The position numbers and the translations under genes were made by a program. A stretch of DNA of 64,000 nt from Nothopassalora personata (lineage: Eukaryota; Ascomycota; Dothideomycetes; Mycosphaerellales; Mycosphaerellaceae): positions 3,844,001 through 3,908,000 of the forward strand of contig CM066289.1 in NCBI GenBank assembly GCA_033816765.1, given 5' to 3'. Position 1 is the first letter of the stretch, and each line of letters opens with the position of its first letter. Positions 22,201-35,147 of this stretch are shown here, piece after piece. The notes under the pieces were generated by a model. It had not been told where the DNA came from and did not search any database. It saw only the letters and a list, made by a program, of their open reading frames with translations.

Positions 22201-25200
22201 TCTTCTTGCCCTTCTCTTCAACTGCCGTTTTCCCTTTTGAGCTCACACTGGCCAGTCTCTCGCGATGTCCCGCGGGCATCGATCATGCCCGTGCTGCTGA
22301 ACACCTACCTTTTCCAAGAATTCATCCTTGGCCTCAACGTTCGTTGCAGAGGCCCAAGCTTTGGGGGCGATCGAGGCTTTGGTTGCATGCAAGTCGAGAT
22401 GCGTGTCAAAATTCTCCAGATTTCGTCTTCGCCTCGAGGACCATGTTGCCGCTGTCCTGTTCGACCTAGTCCATGGTGGACAGCATTTGTCATACCTTTC
22501 GGTTACGTAGCTTCTCCAAGATGGAGTTCGGCAGCTGTCGTGTTCTTAGATGTCCACGTCTTGAAAATATTCTTCTCCGTCCTGGCTTTGCCCTTGCTGC
22601 TCCAAGTACTGTCCCTCTTATTGTCTTCTATGAGCTAAGACCCGAGATGAGAGCCTTGAACACTGTTTCCTAGCTTGATCTGAGTTCCCTAGCTTGATCT
22701 GAGTTCCCTAGCTTGATCTGAGTTCCCTAGCTTGATCTGAGTTCCCTGCTTCTGGCTGCCTTCACGGAGACCCTGAACGCAGCAGTTGTGACCATCTCGG
22801 AGTCGGCCACGCTGTCGATGTCTGAATGAACGCTTTTATAGACTGTAGTCCTGCTAGCTAAAGCAAGCATATCACTCTCGCCGACCTGCTCACCGACCCT
22901 CCTGTCTCAAGCTTTGTGATGTCTTCCAAGTCGTCTCAGCCTCTTGTCCTCGAGCATGGGCTTCTGAGGATCCCAGAGGATCTTCATAGTGGCCGGAGCT
23001 TCTTGTCACTAAGAGTCGGCTTCCGATAATTTCATAGGATCTCCAAAGATCCTCGAGGTTTTCTTTGTGGCTGCAATTCGAGGTACGAGGCCCGTTTACC
23101 CCCTTGCTTCGCTTGTTGCGATGGCACTGCCGAGGCCTAGTATCGTGTGGAATTTGGATATGGACGCTCGATCCGGTTGCGTCTCCATGGCGACAATGTA
23201 ATGTGGGCGCTCTACTGATTGTGCGGCTGTCTCTGATGATATGCTGTCGGTGGATTCACGGCTCGATGTTGTGTCTCTGCCCACTCGGGTGGCAAATAGA
23301 AGCTTGTGTATTTGCTGATCGCGATATTCGCTGTGACGATTCCGCCGTAATGATCTTCGCGGAAGGGCTCGCGATGTGTTCTGTATGGTCTTCGAATCGT
23401 GAGGCACTTGGATGTCTCTCTCAGCGTCCTTATATCGTCTCTACAGTGATGCTGGAAGATGATCTCGTGATTGAACTGATGTGTGCGCTGCTTGATTCCC
23501 TCGTCCACCTCTCAATCGTGCTCGCAATATATCGCCGGAAGCGCTCAAGGTATGCTGTCCTGCGGCTTCATGTCGCCGGCGAAGGCGGACTGCCGTCTCT
23601 ATCGCCATCACGTTGGTCAATGGAGAGCGTCGGGCCTCGATATGGCTGTCGCGCGCTGCGGGCAGCATGGTGGAGTCGGTAGGGAGTATCTGTCGTGCCT
23701 CGTGGCCGACATCGTGATGTCTCGATCTTCCTACGAGGATATGCCCTGAGCTCCCTCCCATGTTGCCTGGTGGCGACTGCCATAGCGGCTTTAGCGTTAG
23801 CTATCATTCATGCGCTGCTGGATGAGGTGGCAACTGTGGCTCTGATGCTTGCGCTGTTGCTTCATGAACATATTGAGGCGCTACATTGTACTTGTTCGAG
23901 TATGCGCTGGCTTGAGATGTATCGCCAGTGGCGTTTCCTGGCCAAAGCGCAATGCCGTTGCAGTGGAAGACGCTCGCCGATTCATTCATCTGCTATTGCC
24001 TTGCCTCACAGGCCTGTATATCCATATCTGACCGTCCCGATCGTACATATCGCATCGTTGCCCCATATTGTGACCTATTGGAAGCTCCTCCGCCGTGTTG
24101 TAGGCATGTCGTGCGCCTGTGTGAGCAATGGCGAGGCCGTAGGGCTGGTTTGAGAGCAGCTTGGCGGATGTTCAGACTCTTGCTGAGCTCCGCTGGACTT
24201 TCTGATCAACACCACCTTCCTCACGACCTCACACACGACCACAACACACGAAGGTGGACACGCCGCGCTCTACACACTCTTGGAAGAGTATGAGCACGCC
24301 ATCGCGGTCATTTTGAGCCCCCATATGTCTCATTTGAGCGCTGGACGGAGGAGCGACAGCCGATCGAGGCAGCGGCTTCCGAGTTCCTGAGCTTCCACCC
24401 TCACCACACTTTCCTCCGTACACGACCACACCTTCCACACACCTCTACAACACCATCTCGCGCTTGCAGAGCAGCCTCAAGAGCTACTTTGGTATGTATC
24501 TTGAGCGATATGGCCGTCTGTGTGGCTATTTGTGAGCAGGTGAGGCAAAAACACCTCCGCCAGCCAGCGCAGCTCGAGCGACCATATCGCACCACACCTG
24601 CTCACAACGGCGACAATAAGCACTGACATCTTCACAGAAGCTGCTCAAAAGCATCATGATACCCATGAGCAACTTCTCTGAGAAGTATATGTGCTGACAC
24701 CTCGCCACCGTCGAGCAATACGACGGCCACGACCAGCGAGCGAGCTCCGCCATATCACAGGCCATCCGCCGAGGACAGTGAGGCCTATGGGCAATGCGAC
24801 ACCCACAACTCCTTCCAGGCGGCTTCATATCACTGACTAGATGCTTCTAGGTCGAGAATAACTGCTGTCACCCTCGCCGATACCGTACAGCAGCCAACGC
24901 CGCCAACCGACCGAATCTGGTGAAGGCACGACCGTCCATACCATGGCCAAGACGGCAAAAATGGCACAGCCGTTGTGCGTGTACCAACATGCACATCAAT
25001 ATCGAGCCTCTACCCGCTATTGCAGCATCGCAAGACCACATCACCGTCGCCATGCTCATGGAGCGAAGGACTTGGGCCTACGACAAAGCGGCGTTCAAGA
25101 GCGAGGGCGGCAAGACTTGGAACAATGGGACCGCCATACCTCGACCTTGAAAGACATCTCAATGGCCTTTGGCAAGAGAAGGGCAATTCAGAAAACCACA

Positions 25201-28200
25201 TTCTCATCGCCAACATGTCACCAAAGATATGGTGCAAGTCTCACGTGACGAGCATATCCCCGCTTCGGACAAGATCATCTCGATCAAAAGCGGCGGCGCC
25301 ACCTCTTCTCGGCCATGGAAAACGATGCTGGATACTGGGGCAGCCAGTTCAAGCGGTAATTCGAGCGCTGCCTCAACGATATCATGCCGTCACCTCAACG
25401 GCTGCCTTGGTCGGTTCTGGTGACGGTGAGATGTCGTGGGCAAGGGGCGGGCCAGCGTGTGTATCACTACCGCTGAGGACCGTAAGACCCCGTTCCGCAG
25501 AGATCCTCTGCGATGTCGTCGGCGATGACTACTCTTGGTAGTCTCTCGCGGCGAAGTCGTTTCGTATCTTCTCTGCTCTGCACACCCAGCACACCCCATC
25601 CGACATCACGTCCTCACAACGACTGGGCGGGCCCGGTGGAAACACTGGCGTGCCGTAAGACCCGTTTCCGCCTTGATGACCACTTTGACAGTCTCTCGGC
25701 GATGATCGGCAGTCCTGATAGACAACCTTGGTCGTCTCAGCCTGCAGCACTCTTTCTTTCACCCTCACTGCGCGCACCATGTCTGGCTTTTCTTCATGAC
25801 GCTTGGGCGGCCCGGTGTCTATCGACATTGGTGTGCCGTAAGTCCCACTGCTGATCCTTGACGAATGCCCTGGCAGACGCTTGGTTGATGCTTGGCAAAG
25901 ACTGGTTGACAACTTTGCTCGTCCCAGCTTGCAACGTCTTGACTTCCCTTCGACGCGAAATCCCTCCTGCTCCAGGCCCTTCGAGATTTGGGCGGGCCCA
26001 GTCTCTGCTGGTGCGTTGTAAGTCCCACCGCCGATCCAGGATGACTGCTGTTGGCAGATACTTGGTGATGGTTGCGATGACTTCTCGTACTGTCACTCCC
26101 TTCCCTTCGCTGCAAAGCCGTGTGCCATTGGCCGGCCGTAATGAATTCGTCTTCAGTACTCCAATAACGACAACTCCTCAGCAGCACGACCTCATCGACT
26201 TCAGCAATCTGAGCACTCCCGATGCGGCGCTGAGACTACGGTTCACCATCTTCATCGATGCGGCGCTTTCCAGAAGGAGGCCATGACTCGCTCTGGCAGC
26301 TCAACTCAACACGTTGACACTGGCATGCTGGACTGGTTTGCACGGAGTATCACAAACTGAGGTCCCTGTGCAGGGCCGGGCATCCCGTCTAGCTGAGCAT
26401 TGCGGCTGCAACATTGAGACACCAGTCCACCATCTTCATTGATGCGATGTCTGCAGTCGTAGGTCATGATTCGCTCTGACTGCTCACCACACTTCACGAC
26501 TTTCTTGGCACTGCCCGATCTAGGTCTGTGGCCAATTGGGGTACTTTGTACTTGCGAACCACAACCTTCGACGGAGCCAATGTTGCTTGCCAGCTGGGTA
26601 TGATGTTGCCCATAAGACATCTTTGGCGGTTCGACTCCGCTCGGCCAATCTTCAACTCATGAAGCCGCACCACCGCACGTCTTCGGATGTCCTGGTTGGT
26701 GTTTGACACGAGAGCGACAATGTTCAGCCTCCTTGTCTTCGGTGGACTGGGTCCTTGGGCAGGAATTGAGGGCCTCTTCTGGCTCATGCAACCATTTTTG
26801 AAGTACATCCTTGGATGTCTCTTGGTACTTGGTGAATTGGGTCTTTGGTTGGGCCTGAGGGTGCATGGCTCATGAAACCACTTCTTGATGCACATCTTTG
26901 AGATGTCTCTTGGTCTGTGGCCGATTGGGCAGGTCTAGACTCCGTTGGCATTTCGCTGCTCAGTTCGGCATGACTTTGTCGTTGCCGTTTGAGATCGCTC
27001 GCGGTGTGAAGGGGGTTCGGTTCGCAGCTTATACTTGCTGTGCTCTGGACCCAGGCGAGGTGTGTCTGACGGCGACTTCCCTTTCGTGTTTCGTGGAGCC
27101 ACCATACACCAATGGTCGGTGTTTCTCTTGTCGATTCCTTGCGATTTCCTTAAGCCGTGTGCCTTCCCAAGGCCGGTATTTCTTTCCTCCCCATCTGCGA
27201 TCGTACTATTCTGCACCCCGCGAGGTTGACTTCCTTGGAAGTCCTTTGGCAAGAAATCGGATGTCTCATTCTCGGTCGTCATTTTCCCTTATGTTTCCTC
27301 AGCGCTCCCCACCATTTCCCTGGCCGCTCGAGGGACCAGGTCGATCTTCCTTGGAAGTCCCTTGTAATGATCTCGGGCGTGAGCCGACTTTCCTTCCCTC
27401 TGCCACATACATCTTTACACATCCGCCGACTTCTTTTGGCGTGTGCTTTCTCTCCGAGTGTCGTTCAACATCCACACTCATCTGTTCTTGCACCCTCTTG
27501 GAGCCGACAATTGATCGATGCTGCTTGATGACTTCCTTGGGAGTCTCTTGTGGTGTTCGGTATTGGAACGTTGAGCGGCCTCTGTACTGCCCATGAGGTA
27601 CATGCTGGGTGGTGGCGGGACAATACTCAACTCCTGAAGACTGGCAACCTCCTCAACAACGCTGGTGTCGACGAACTCATCTTCCCTATGGGCACGACCG
27701 AGCTGAGCACCTCTCTCAGCAAGACAAGACTTCTGATCGCCAAACCGCCAACACCACATGCCAAGCGGTGTGGACCAAGGATCGCATCAAAGCAGACCAA
27801 TCGACTTCGGCGCAAAGGAAAGAAGTTCCTCGTCACACCCTTTCCTTCTCTCCCATGAGGCCAGCTCGCGCTCTTAGAGCCGCTGCGCGCTGACTTTCTT
27901 CTCATCTTCCTGCTACATGTCGTATTCCCTTCCGGCTTCATTCCCTCGCCGGCATGCGAGCTGCAGACTCTCTGGGTAGTCTAATGCCGTGCCGTGAGCG
28001 TCTCCCTTCCTCCTTCGTCCTTGCCGAATGCATCATGGCCGGCGAAGCTTGATGATATCCTTGGATGTCTCTCGCAGAGCCGCGTGCCGAGCGTCCCTTC
28101 GTATCTTGACGCTGCCTTTCTACATGGCCGGCTGAACTTGGTGTCTCCCTTGGTAGACTCTTGCGATGTCGTGTGCCAATATCTTTCCATCTCTTCTTCT

Positions 28201-28760
28201 CACGCACCAGTCATCACCATCATGGCCGGCAGAGCCGGATCGACTTCTTCGGGAGTCTCTTGCGATGCTGTGTGCCGAACTCCTTCGCCAGGCTGCACCC
28301 ACGATCTTGCTCTAGCAGCGTGAGCCCTTTTGATCGCCGGTGGCATGGGACTTGCTGTGTTCCGCTTCGACTCCCTGTCATCTAAACCCTAGCATCTCCC
28401 GTCAAGCCGGCGTGTGTGCTTGAAGGCTACCTTGATAGACTCTCGGACCGCCGTGTGCGAAGCATCTTGCCCGGCTGCACTCATGTTCCTCAGCGCCGTG
28501 TGCCGATGGCCGGTGTTGGCTCACAGCTTGCTGTGTTTTGCTTGGCCCCTTCCTCATCTTCCCCACAGCTGGCCGGCTTGACTTGATGTCTACCTTGATA
28601 GACCCTCGGATCGCCGTGTGCCGTCCCTTCTTCCTTCATCAGTCTTTCATGACACCCTCCGTTCCTTGCACTATGGTATTGACACCACGGATATGGCGAC
28701 ATTGTATGGATCATGGCGGAGGGCACTGACTGTTGGCTCGTGGGCAAGACTCTCAAGGTA
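22200..28760. repeat. Long, highly degenerate tandem array, period about 90 bp with 180-bp higher order
   Basis: Near-repeats recur through the region. At 25445, 25625, 25805 and 25990 a block GGGCGGGCC followed by a GTGCCGTAAG-like word returns every 180-185 bp. At 26211-26302 and 26395-26486 blocks sharing CACCATCTTCAT-GATGCG are 184 bp apart. At 26783 and 26864 two copies of TGGCTCATG-AACCA..GATGTCTCTTGG are about 82 bp apart. Between 27.2 and 28.7 kb at least ten copies of a core like CTTGGTAGACTCTTGCGATG-CGTGTGCC appear every 90-160 bp. Minus-strand translations keep a loose pattern (A-H-x-x-x-R-V-Y-Q-G-x-x-Q-x-x-P-A), so an old repeat-coding gene is possible, but frames shift between copies. 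The array is clear at 25.4-28.7 kb; its extension to 22.2 kb is less certain. Confidence 0.55.
22671..22746. repeat. 19-bp tandem repeat, four copies
   Basis: Four perfect units of TAGCTTGATCTGAGTTCCC stand head to tail. They are far better preserved than the degenerate array around them, so this is a recent local expansion. Confidence 0.9.
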
Positions 28761-31050
28761 TGTTGTCGTCCCTGGCTCCTTTTGTCTCCAGCTGACTCTT
28801 AACAGGCAATATATCTGGAGCAAGGCACTGGGACATCTCGCGGAGGACTTTGGCATATCAGGAGGACTTTGGCGCTGGACTCTGCACATGTTGCGCTGCG
28901 GCAAGGTTGGCTGGTATACCGTGGACTTTCGCGCGGTGGAATTGTGACTTGGAATTGGACTATCCTGCTTGCCGTCTAGGGAGCGATACTAGCCGTGGAC
29001 GCAATCCAGGAGGATTGGAACGCTGTTTGTGTCCTCTCTTTTTTGTCATTGTATCGTTACGCTTGCGCGCCCTGCCCTGCAGACGGACCCAACCCATCTT
29101 ACTGCTCTTCGTACTTGCGCTGACGGCGACTGGGCCCTATGCCTAGATCATGCTGCCGCCGCCCTCGCCGCCCTCTAGCTCTCTTCCTCAAATTGTAGGG
29201 TCTAGGTCCGTCTGCTTTGCCCGGCACGCTGGCGAAATTGTGATGACCTGCCGCAGCACGCATTCATTCCTGACCGGCAGCGCCACACTACCATGCCCCC
29301 AAGCTCTATCCCTCAGTCTAGAGTCCCAGGACCTCCGGCTTTGCCATGGCCTCTGGCGGAAGTATAAGGGATGTGACGGCGCTGCGCGTCCCCACTGGCC
29401 TGCACTCGTGGCCTTGCCGCCATAGTTCCATCTCTTGTGCACCAGCTAAGCTCAGAAGTACCGTGGAAGCTGCGATAACGCAGTATTGGCCCATTGCTCG
29501 ACACGCCCTCCCAGCTTTTCAATTGCCTCTCGCGCTCGGTGCTGCGCTTTCGTTTGCTGACGCTGTAACGTACCGCGGTGCCCTGGAATAGCAAAAAAGC
29601 TGAGACATGCTGTAAGTCGGTATCATGCTCCAGACGCGTGCGATATGGGTCCCGGGCGGTATTGTCTCTCTATCCTGCTCTGTCGGCGCACCCGTTTGCT
29701 GTGCCATTTGTGCTCCTTCTCTCACACGATTCCGATGGTACTGAGGCGTGGACGTGTTGTTGTCGAGCGCCAGTATGGCAATATTGCTGACCCGGGCTTC
29801 AGTTTACCCTCCCAAGCTATTTCTCGCGCCTCGAGCGCCGCGGTCCCTATCGATGCCTTCTCTTCGCTTCGCCAGTATCGTCTTTGCGGCCCTATGCTTC
29901 GTATGCTGGGCTGGGAATGTCGTTTTCGGCGTAATGCGCGGGAGCTCGGAGGAGGACAAGGTGGGCTTTTGATGGCATTGGGCGCTGCAAGAAGCTCGAA
30001 TGCTGCTACAACATGCTGGCGGCCCTTCTCAGGTACGTTCTGGAAATCACGGACGTGTATTGGCAGTAATGACCACGCCATCACTAACACGAAGTTTAAG
30101 ACTCTGCAATATGGCACGGAACAAGCACGGCTCACGATGCACGAACGAACCTCACGGCCAAAACAACTCTTTCCGAGCTATAAACACTACACAAAGCACT
30201 CTCTGCATCTCCTCACCCTCACCCTCGCCTCCGACGATCTCTCCCGTCCTTCGAAGCTTGAGAACACGCCCGTGGGCCTCTCTACTCTTCCCGCCTCATC
30301 TCCGCCACCATTGCTGCCAATCCTTGTGGTGGCAGATCCACCAACATCTCCTTCATGCCGTCGCAGCAGCCAGACAGCCCCAATGGGCTCAATCGAGCGA
30401 GCGGGCGCCACGGGACCGGCAGTGGGTAATTGATGGGACCAGGTCCCGGCTAGAGGAAGACAGCGCGCTGGTGGTGCTCTTTGGCGAGTTCGAGGAGGCG
30501 CATTTGCGTGAGGAGTGCTGTCACTGACATCCTGGTGCTACGCTGTTGTTGTTTGCTTTTTACGGTTTGCGATTGCTTGGTATGTTTGGTATGGTGAGAC
30601 GGGCAAGGTGAGGCAGCAGGAAGACAACATGTATAGCGTAACGCCGTTTTGGGGGATATGGCAACAGTTTCAGAGTGCGCGTCATTGGGGATCGGCTCAA
30701 GTAGGGCGTAGAAGCACGGCATTACTGACTTGTCTACAACGGTATGGCAACTAATCCTATCTACTTTCGTCCTCCAACACCCAACGTCGCGAATGCTTGG
30801 GTCCAGAAGCACGACGGCTTGGGAATACCATTCTCCAACGCAGTCGCCAGAAAGAGAAATGTTGGTGGAATAACGTCGAACATATTCTTCTCCGGTAGCC
30901 AATGACGTTGGAAGAAATGTTGGTATAAGACGCTGAAAAGTAAGTTTCGTCAGATTCTGAATCTTCATGAACAGAGCGTCGGCAGACGGGAGGTGTTATA
31001 TGGACTCAAATCCGGACGAATGGTCTCCACTTTCGTCTCGCGATCTTATT
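28760..31050. other. Gene-poor stretch
   Basis: No recognisable gene. A plus-strand stretch near 29845-29972 contains a hydrophobic segment (FASIVFAALCFVCWAGNVV) but no family signature, and the frame is short. Confidence 0.35.
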
Positions 31051-31099
31051 CCAGGCAATTTTAAGGCTCCAGTGCCTTGCGGCGGGCGCGGCCACCTGA
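31051..31099 (+). repeat. Dispersed 48-bp GC-rich repeat, distant copy
   Basis: The stretch TTTTAAGGCTCCAGTGCCTT followed by GCGGCGGGCGCGGCCACCTG matches the six copies at 59.1-60.6 kb almost base for base. It is the only copy found outside that region. Confidence 0.8.
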
Positions 31100-32264
31100 A
31101 TCCGCCTGATTGAAGACAGGCAATCAGTTGTCGAAGATGACGTCGTAAGATTTTGGCGTAAGAATGGCCATTGCTGACACTCCGCCCTTGGGCTCGCAAT
31201 GACCGGGCGTATACAGAGCGAAGGGCTCCAAGAAGAACAACGTCAAGCAGTGCTGCCATCCACTTGTCGGAGATAAGGTCCAGCTGATCTCAGCGGCCCA
31301 AGAAGCAGCGGATCCGGTCCAAGAACGCCCGGATCTTGTTGTCGATCTGCATACTTTGTCGCTTGCGCTTGTTATCCGATAGCTGTCGTGTCGTCCCTTT
31401 GTCTTCTGACGACACGACAGCGCTGTTGATGAGGATGCTGCGCAGAGGCCGCAGTCTGTCCCGAGCAGTTCGATCACTGTTATCCTCTGAGAAGGTGGAT
31501 TAGCACTTGTCGTGGCCGGTAAGAGTTGACTATAGAGACAATGGAAGAGATGGGGAAGGGATACGTGTGCCAGTCATGGGCAGCGGAAGCTTGAGTGATG
31601 GGTGATTTGGCAAGAGTTTGGAAGCTCCCACGTTGATCCCTCAGACAAATTCCTGTGCCCGATGGTGCCAAATGAGTTGCAATTGCGGAGTGAAGAACAT
31701 GGTCATGCGCAGCGGAAGCCTGAGTGAGGCATGATATACCCACGACTTCGAAGGTCCCACGTCGATATCTTAGACGACAATTGTGCTGGATCGCGCAGTG
31801 GCCATTGGGCTTACCTGTCCTGGTCATTCACGTCTTAGGTGCGAACGACTGGCAAAGATGCTTCCCGGTGTCGTCTGGGGCGTCGGCGGACAGCTTTTTG
31901 CCATGCTTGTCGACGCCAGTATGATAATGAGGTACGCTGGTCGAGAAGGTGACACCCTTGCAGACCACGTTGATCTTGGGGTCGCAGAAAGAACCTTGAC
32001 CGGGGTCGAAGGCCGTTCAGAAGCAGATACGACGAGATCGTTGCTCGAGAAGATGGTATTGCGACCCTGCAAGCTTGGCCCGTCGCTTTCTTGGAGCGAG
32101 AGTCCATTGACAGCAGGTGGAGTGCAGTTGAAAATGTCATCAACATGGTTCTGGTAGGCGTCAGCGTGTGTGGTACTGCATGACTGAGTGGGTTGTACCT
32201 GTCTGGTCGATAGTTGACTCTTTAATGTGCTCCAGGTGATGTTATAGGGCGAGACATAGACACA

Positions 32265-32585
32265 CTAGCAAATGTCACCGAATGACAAGTCAGTCCTACT
32301 GCCGATCGTGTTGACCATGGTTCCAGCGAAGAAGCCGACGACCGAGAAGGTCGCATACAGAGCTGAGTGAAGGACTGCCAGCTTTGAGATGAGGCTGGTC
32401 CCCACCACCGAGTGCGCTGACGGCGTTGAACACGCCGAATGTGAACATGGCTGAAAGAGATTGAGTGGGCATTGGGTTTGTACCAATGTCCGCTGCCGAT
32501 CTCCGAGCCTACCAGGGCAAAAGGCGCACAAGAAAGCTACCAGGATGAACTGTGCCTCTGGCGAGATTCTCGTGGTCACGACCTG
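32265..32585 (-). pseudogene. UNC93-like major facilitator transporter, relic
   Basis: Minus-strand fragments match the fungal UNC93-like (DUF895) transporter family: RISPEAQFILVAFLCAFCP, then a well-formed 62-nt intron (32451-32512, GTAGGC..CTTTCAG), then MFTFGVFNAVSALGGGDQ, and in a shifted frame SALYATFSVVGFFAGTMVNT followed by IGSRTDLSFGD. The frame change between the last two pieces and the stop shortly after LSFGDIC show that it is broken. Downstream transmembrane segments could not be followed; sequence at 31.1-32.2 kb is only vaguely coding-like. The family's substrate is unknown. Confidence 0.55.
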
Positions 32586-32599
32586 AGCGTCCCGTGTCG

Positions 32600-34400
32600 A
32601 TGGAGCTGGAGTGTTGGGAGGCCATCAAGTCCACCACCGAACACAATTTTGCCAGTGATGTTCTTCGTGATGGTATTGACCGAATCTGGCGGAGGGAAGC
32701 TTCTGTCATGTGTGACCCATGCCATGACACTCGTTGAGTTGCCGCCCATAGCCTCCCTCCGACGCAGACTGTACCCGATGACGGGTCACAATACAGCGCT
32801 CGTACCGGTCCCGTCAGATCAGGTAAGGCTGTTACCGAGTTGTGGTTGGGATTCCATAGCGCTGATACCAAGCGAGACCTGCCTTTTACTTTGGGAGATC
32901 ATCCTTGGGAGATCATCCTTGGCAAGAAGCAAGTTTCGTTTGGGGCGCGAAGTAGATTCGAGAAGGTGAATGACCTACAAAGATTCTCAGGCGCCGCAAG
33001 GCTCGGGCCGCCCTCTTGCTGCTGCTTTCATACCAAACCGAGGCTGCAGCAAGAGGGCCTGACGAAGTGTTAGCATATGGATGATAACTCAGTTATGAGT
33101 TCCCTGCAGCCAGTACTCACGGAGTATCTTTGAAGACGATGTTCAACTTTTTCTTCTCGCTGAAGCTCAGCCGGGCAGGCGCAGGCGGCGGCGCAAAAGA
33201 TGTCGATGGGAATATCGCACAAGGATTTTCTGTATGTTGGAAGTAAGATGCCTCGATCTTCGAGGCAGAAGATCGTGCCATCGATAGCGAGAGATGAAGC
33301 CTTGCCCAGGTGCTGTTTGTGATGCAGGCGAAGAGGAAGAGCAAAAGCTTGAAAGTGGGAGCAGTCAGCAGCTGGCCGCCGCCTGAGCGCGGCAGCATGC
33401 CAGCTTAGTACGCATAACCCTTCTTCACATAGGTCAGTGCCTTACCTCCGCTCTCGCGCTATCGTCTCATGCTGCTCGCCTTTGATGATATCATCCATGT
33501 CGTCTAGGCAATCGAGATATCAGCCAGTCGAACAAAGCTGGCTCTTTCTACGAGAGGTGCTGTGCATCCTTCACTGCTCGCCTGCTTCATTCCGCGGCCA
33601 GCCCAGAAGTCTTGCCTTCGTTTTCAAATGCATGTTCACATCGGAACTCGTGCATACTGATAGAGCTCTGGGTTACATGGGCTACTGCATAGAGGCCCAC
33701 GGCAGGATCGGGACTCATAGTAATGCTGCCAGCACGATGGCTGGAGAGACAAGTTCTTTTGCTCTTCACATATCAAAATGCTGCTTCTCTCTCCAAAAGT
33801 TGCTCAGGGCGTGAATGTTGCTTAGCGCGGAACTAAACCGACAGTTGAAGCTATATGAGATAAATAGAGACTCTGACCTATCAGCCGCGTGGGTACTCTT
33901 TGCATGGTGTATGATTGTTTGCGATGGTCGGTTGGTGTGGTGCCAGCCGGTAGTTATGACTACCTGCAGTTATGACTGCGCTGTCACAAACCATCAGACA
34001 CCATGCATTGAGAGGAAGCGTGGCATTAAAAGTAAACCATTCAGTTGGTTTCTCTGCACTTCGGTGTAGTTCTTTTGTACTTTGAGTGGCCGTTACAAGT
34101 GAGAACGGGTTCGAAACCCTGTCACGGGCTCAAACTTTTCCAAAGGTGCATCCAGGCAACAGGCAGAAGATGTACAATGCAAGTTTCCTTTTCTTTTTTC
34201 CATTTTGCTTGCACGGGTCGTGTATACCACTTTCTCAGGTTCAATGTAGTCATCAAAGCATGCAGAAGCTACCAGTGTTGTGCAGACATTCTTCGATTCT
34301 CGTGTTGAAGCAGCTGATATTCTGGCATTGTTCAATGGAGCCGCAAGATCATGTTGGTCCGTTCAAGCCTCGTATGAGCATCGCAAGTGGACCTGTTGCG
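32600..34400. other. Decayed or non-coding stretch
   Basis: A minus-strand frame at 33117-33398 ends in SFSEKKKLNIVFKDTP directly before a consensus donor GTGAGT and may be an isolated exon, but no partner exon or family was recognised. The rest shows nothing supportable. Confidence 0.3.
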
Positions 34401-34403
34401 CCA

Positions 34404-34763
34404 CTAGGTCCACTTCTTGACTCGTGCAAGTGTCAATGCCTTCCAAGATTTGGTTCTATCGCTCTCGGCGCTTGATTCGATGATCTCGGTGCCGTATAGG
34501 CAGGTGTTGTGAGTGAGCAAGGCGTCCATAGTTTCTTCTGGCATCGGCTGGTATCCCTTGAAAATAATCTCGAGCAGAGTGAATCGCCAAGTGAGACCCA
34601 GAGGGTCACGGACGTGGAGCATCTTACCGTAGCCGAAGGTATACCTCAAGATCATTGTCCCGGGCTCGGGAGGGAGAGCTGCGGTTCTCACGATGGTTCC
34701 GGTAAGTGTTGTTTGCTCCAAGCTCTTTCGCATAGAGTTTGGAGCCGACATTGAGTCTGACAT
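34404..34763 (-). CDS. Hypothetical protein (119 aa)
   Basis: A single uninterrupted frame begins MSDSMSAPNSMRKSLEQ and contains a compact protein-like central part (GTMILRYTFGYGKMLHV, LTWRFTLLEIIFKGYQPMP). No domain was recognised. It lies just upstream of the SprT-like pseudogene group on the other strand. It could also be one exon of a larger gene or a relic. Confidence 0.3.
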   Translation of the reverse strand: MSDSMSAPNSMRKSLEQTTLTGTIVRTAALPPEPGTMILRYTFGYGKMLHVRDPLGLTWRFTLLEIIFKGYQPMPEETMDALLTHNTCLYGTEIIESSAESDRTKSWKALTLARVKKWT

Positions 34764-35147
34764 GGCGATGGAATGTCTGCTCTCGCGGACAAATTCAGAG
34801 ATTGGCTATTCAAGTTGAGGCGGGATTACATGGTGGGACCGAAATTCCCGCGATTCTACGGCAATCTACGTGCCAAGAAGATGAGGAGCATCAGGTCGCA
34901 CACGGATAGACTGAGAACGAATGACACATCGCAAATAGATCAAGCAGAAGCTTTTTTAACACTTTGGTTTGAAGTATCGTCGCTTCAATGATACTAGCTC
35001 CAGACCGTCGGCGACTGACAGTTCTCAGCAAGACATAGCTACATAGGGACTCGATATCGCCCAAGGCCTCGAACATCTAGATCCACCAGACACCATAGCA
35101 CTGATCGCTAGCACTGTCACGTTCGGAATACGATAGAAGAGCATGTT

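Noticed and set aside
34090..34135. Possible tRNA 3' part (GGGTTCGAAACCC)
   Set aside because: A T-arm-like hairpin is present, but no acceptor, D-arm or anticodon arm pairs with it upstream.
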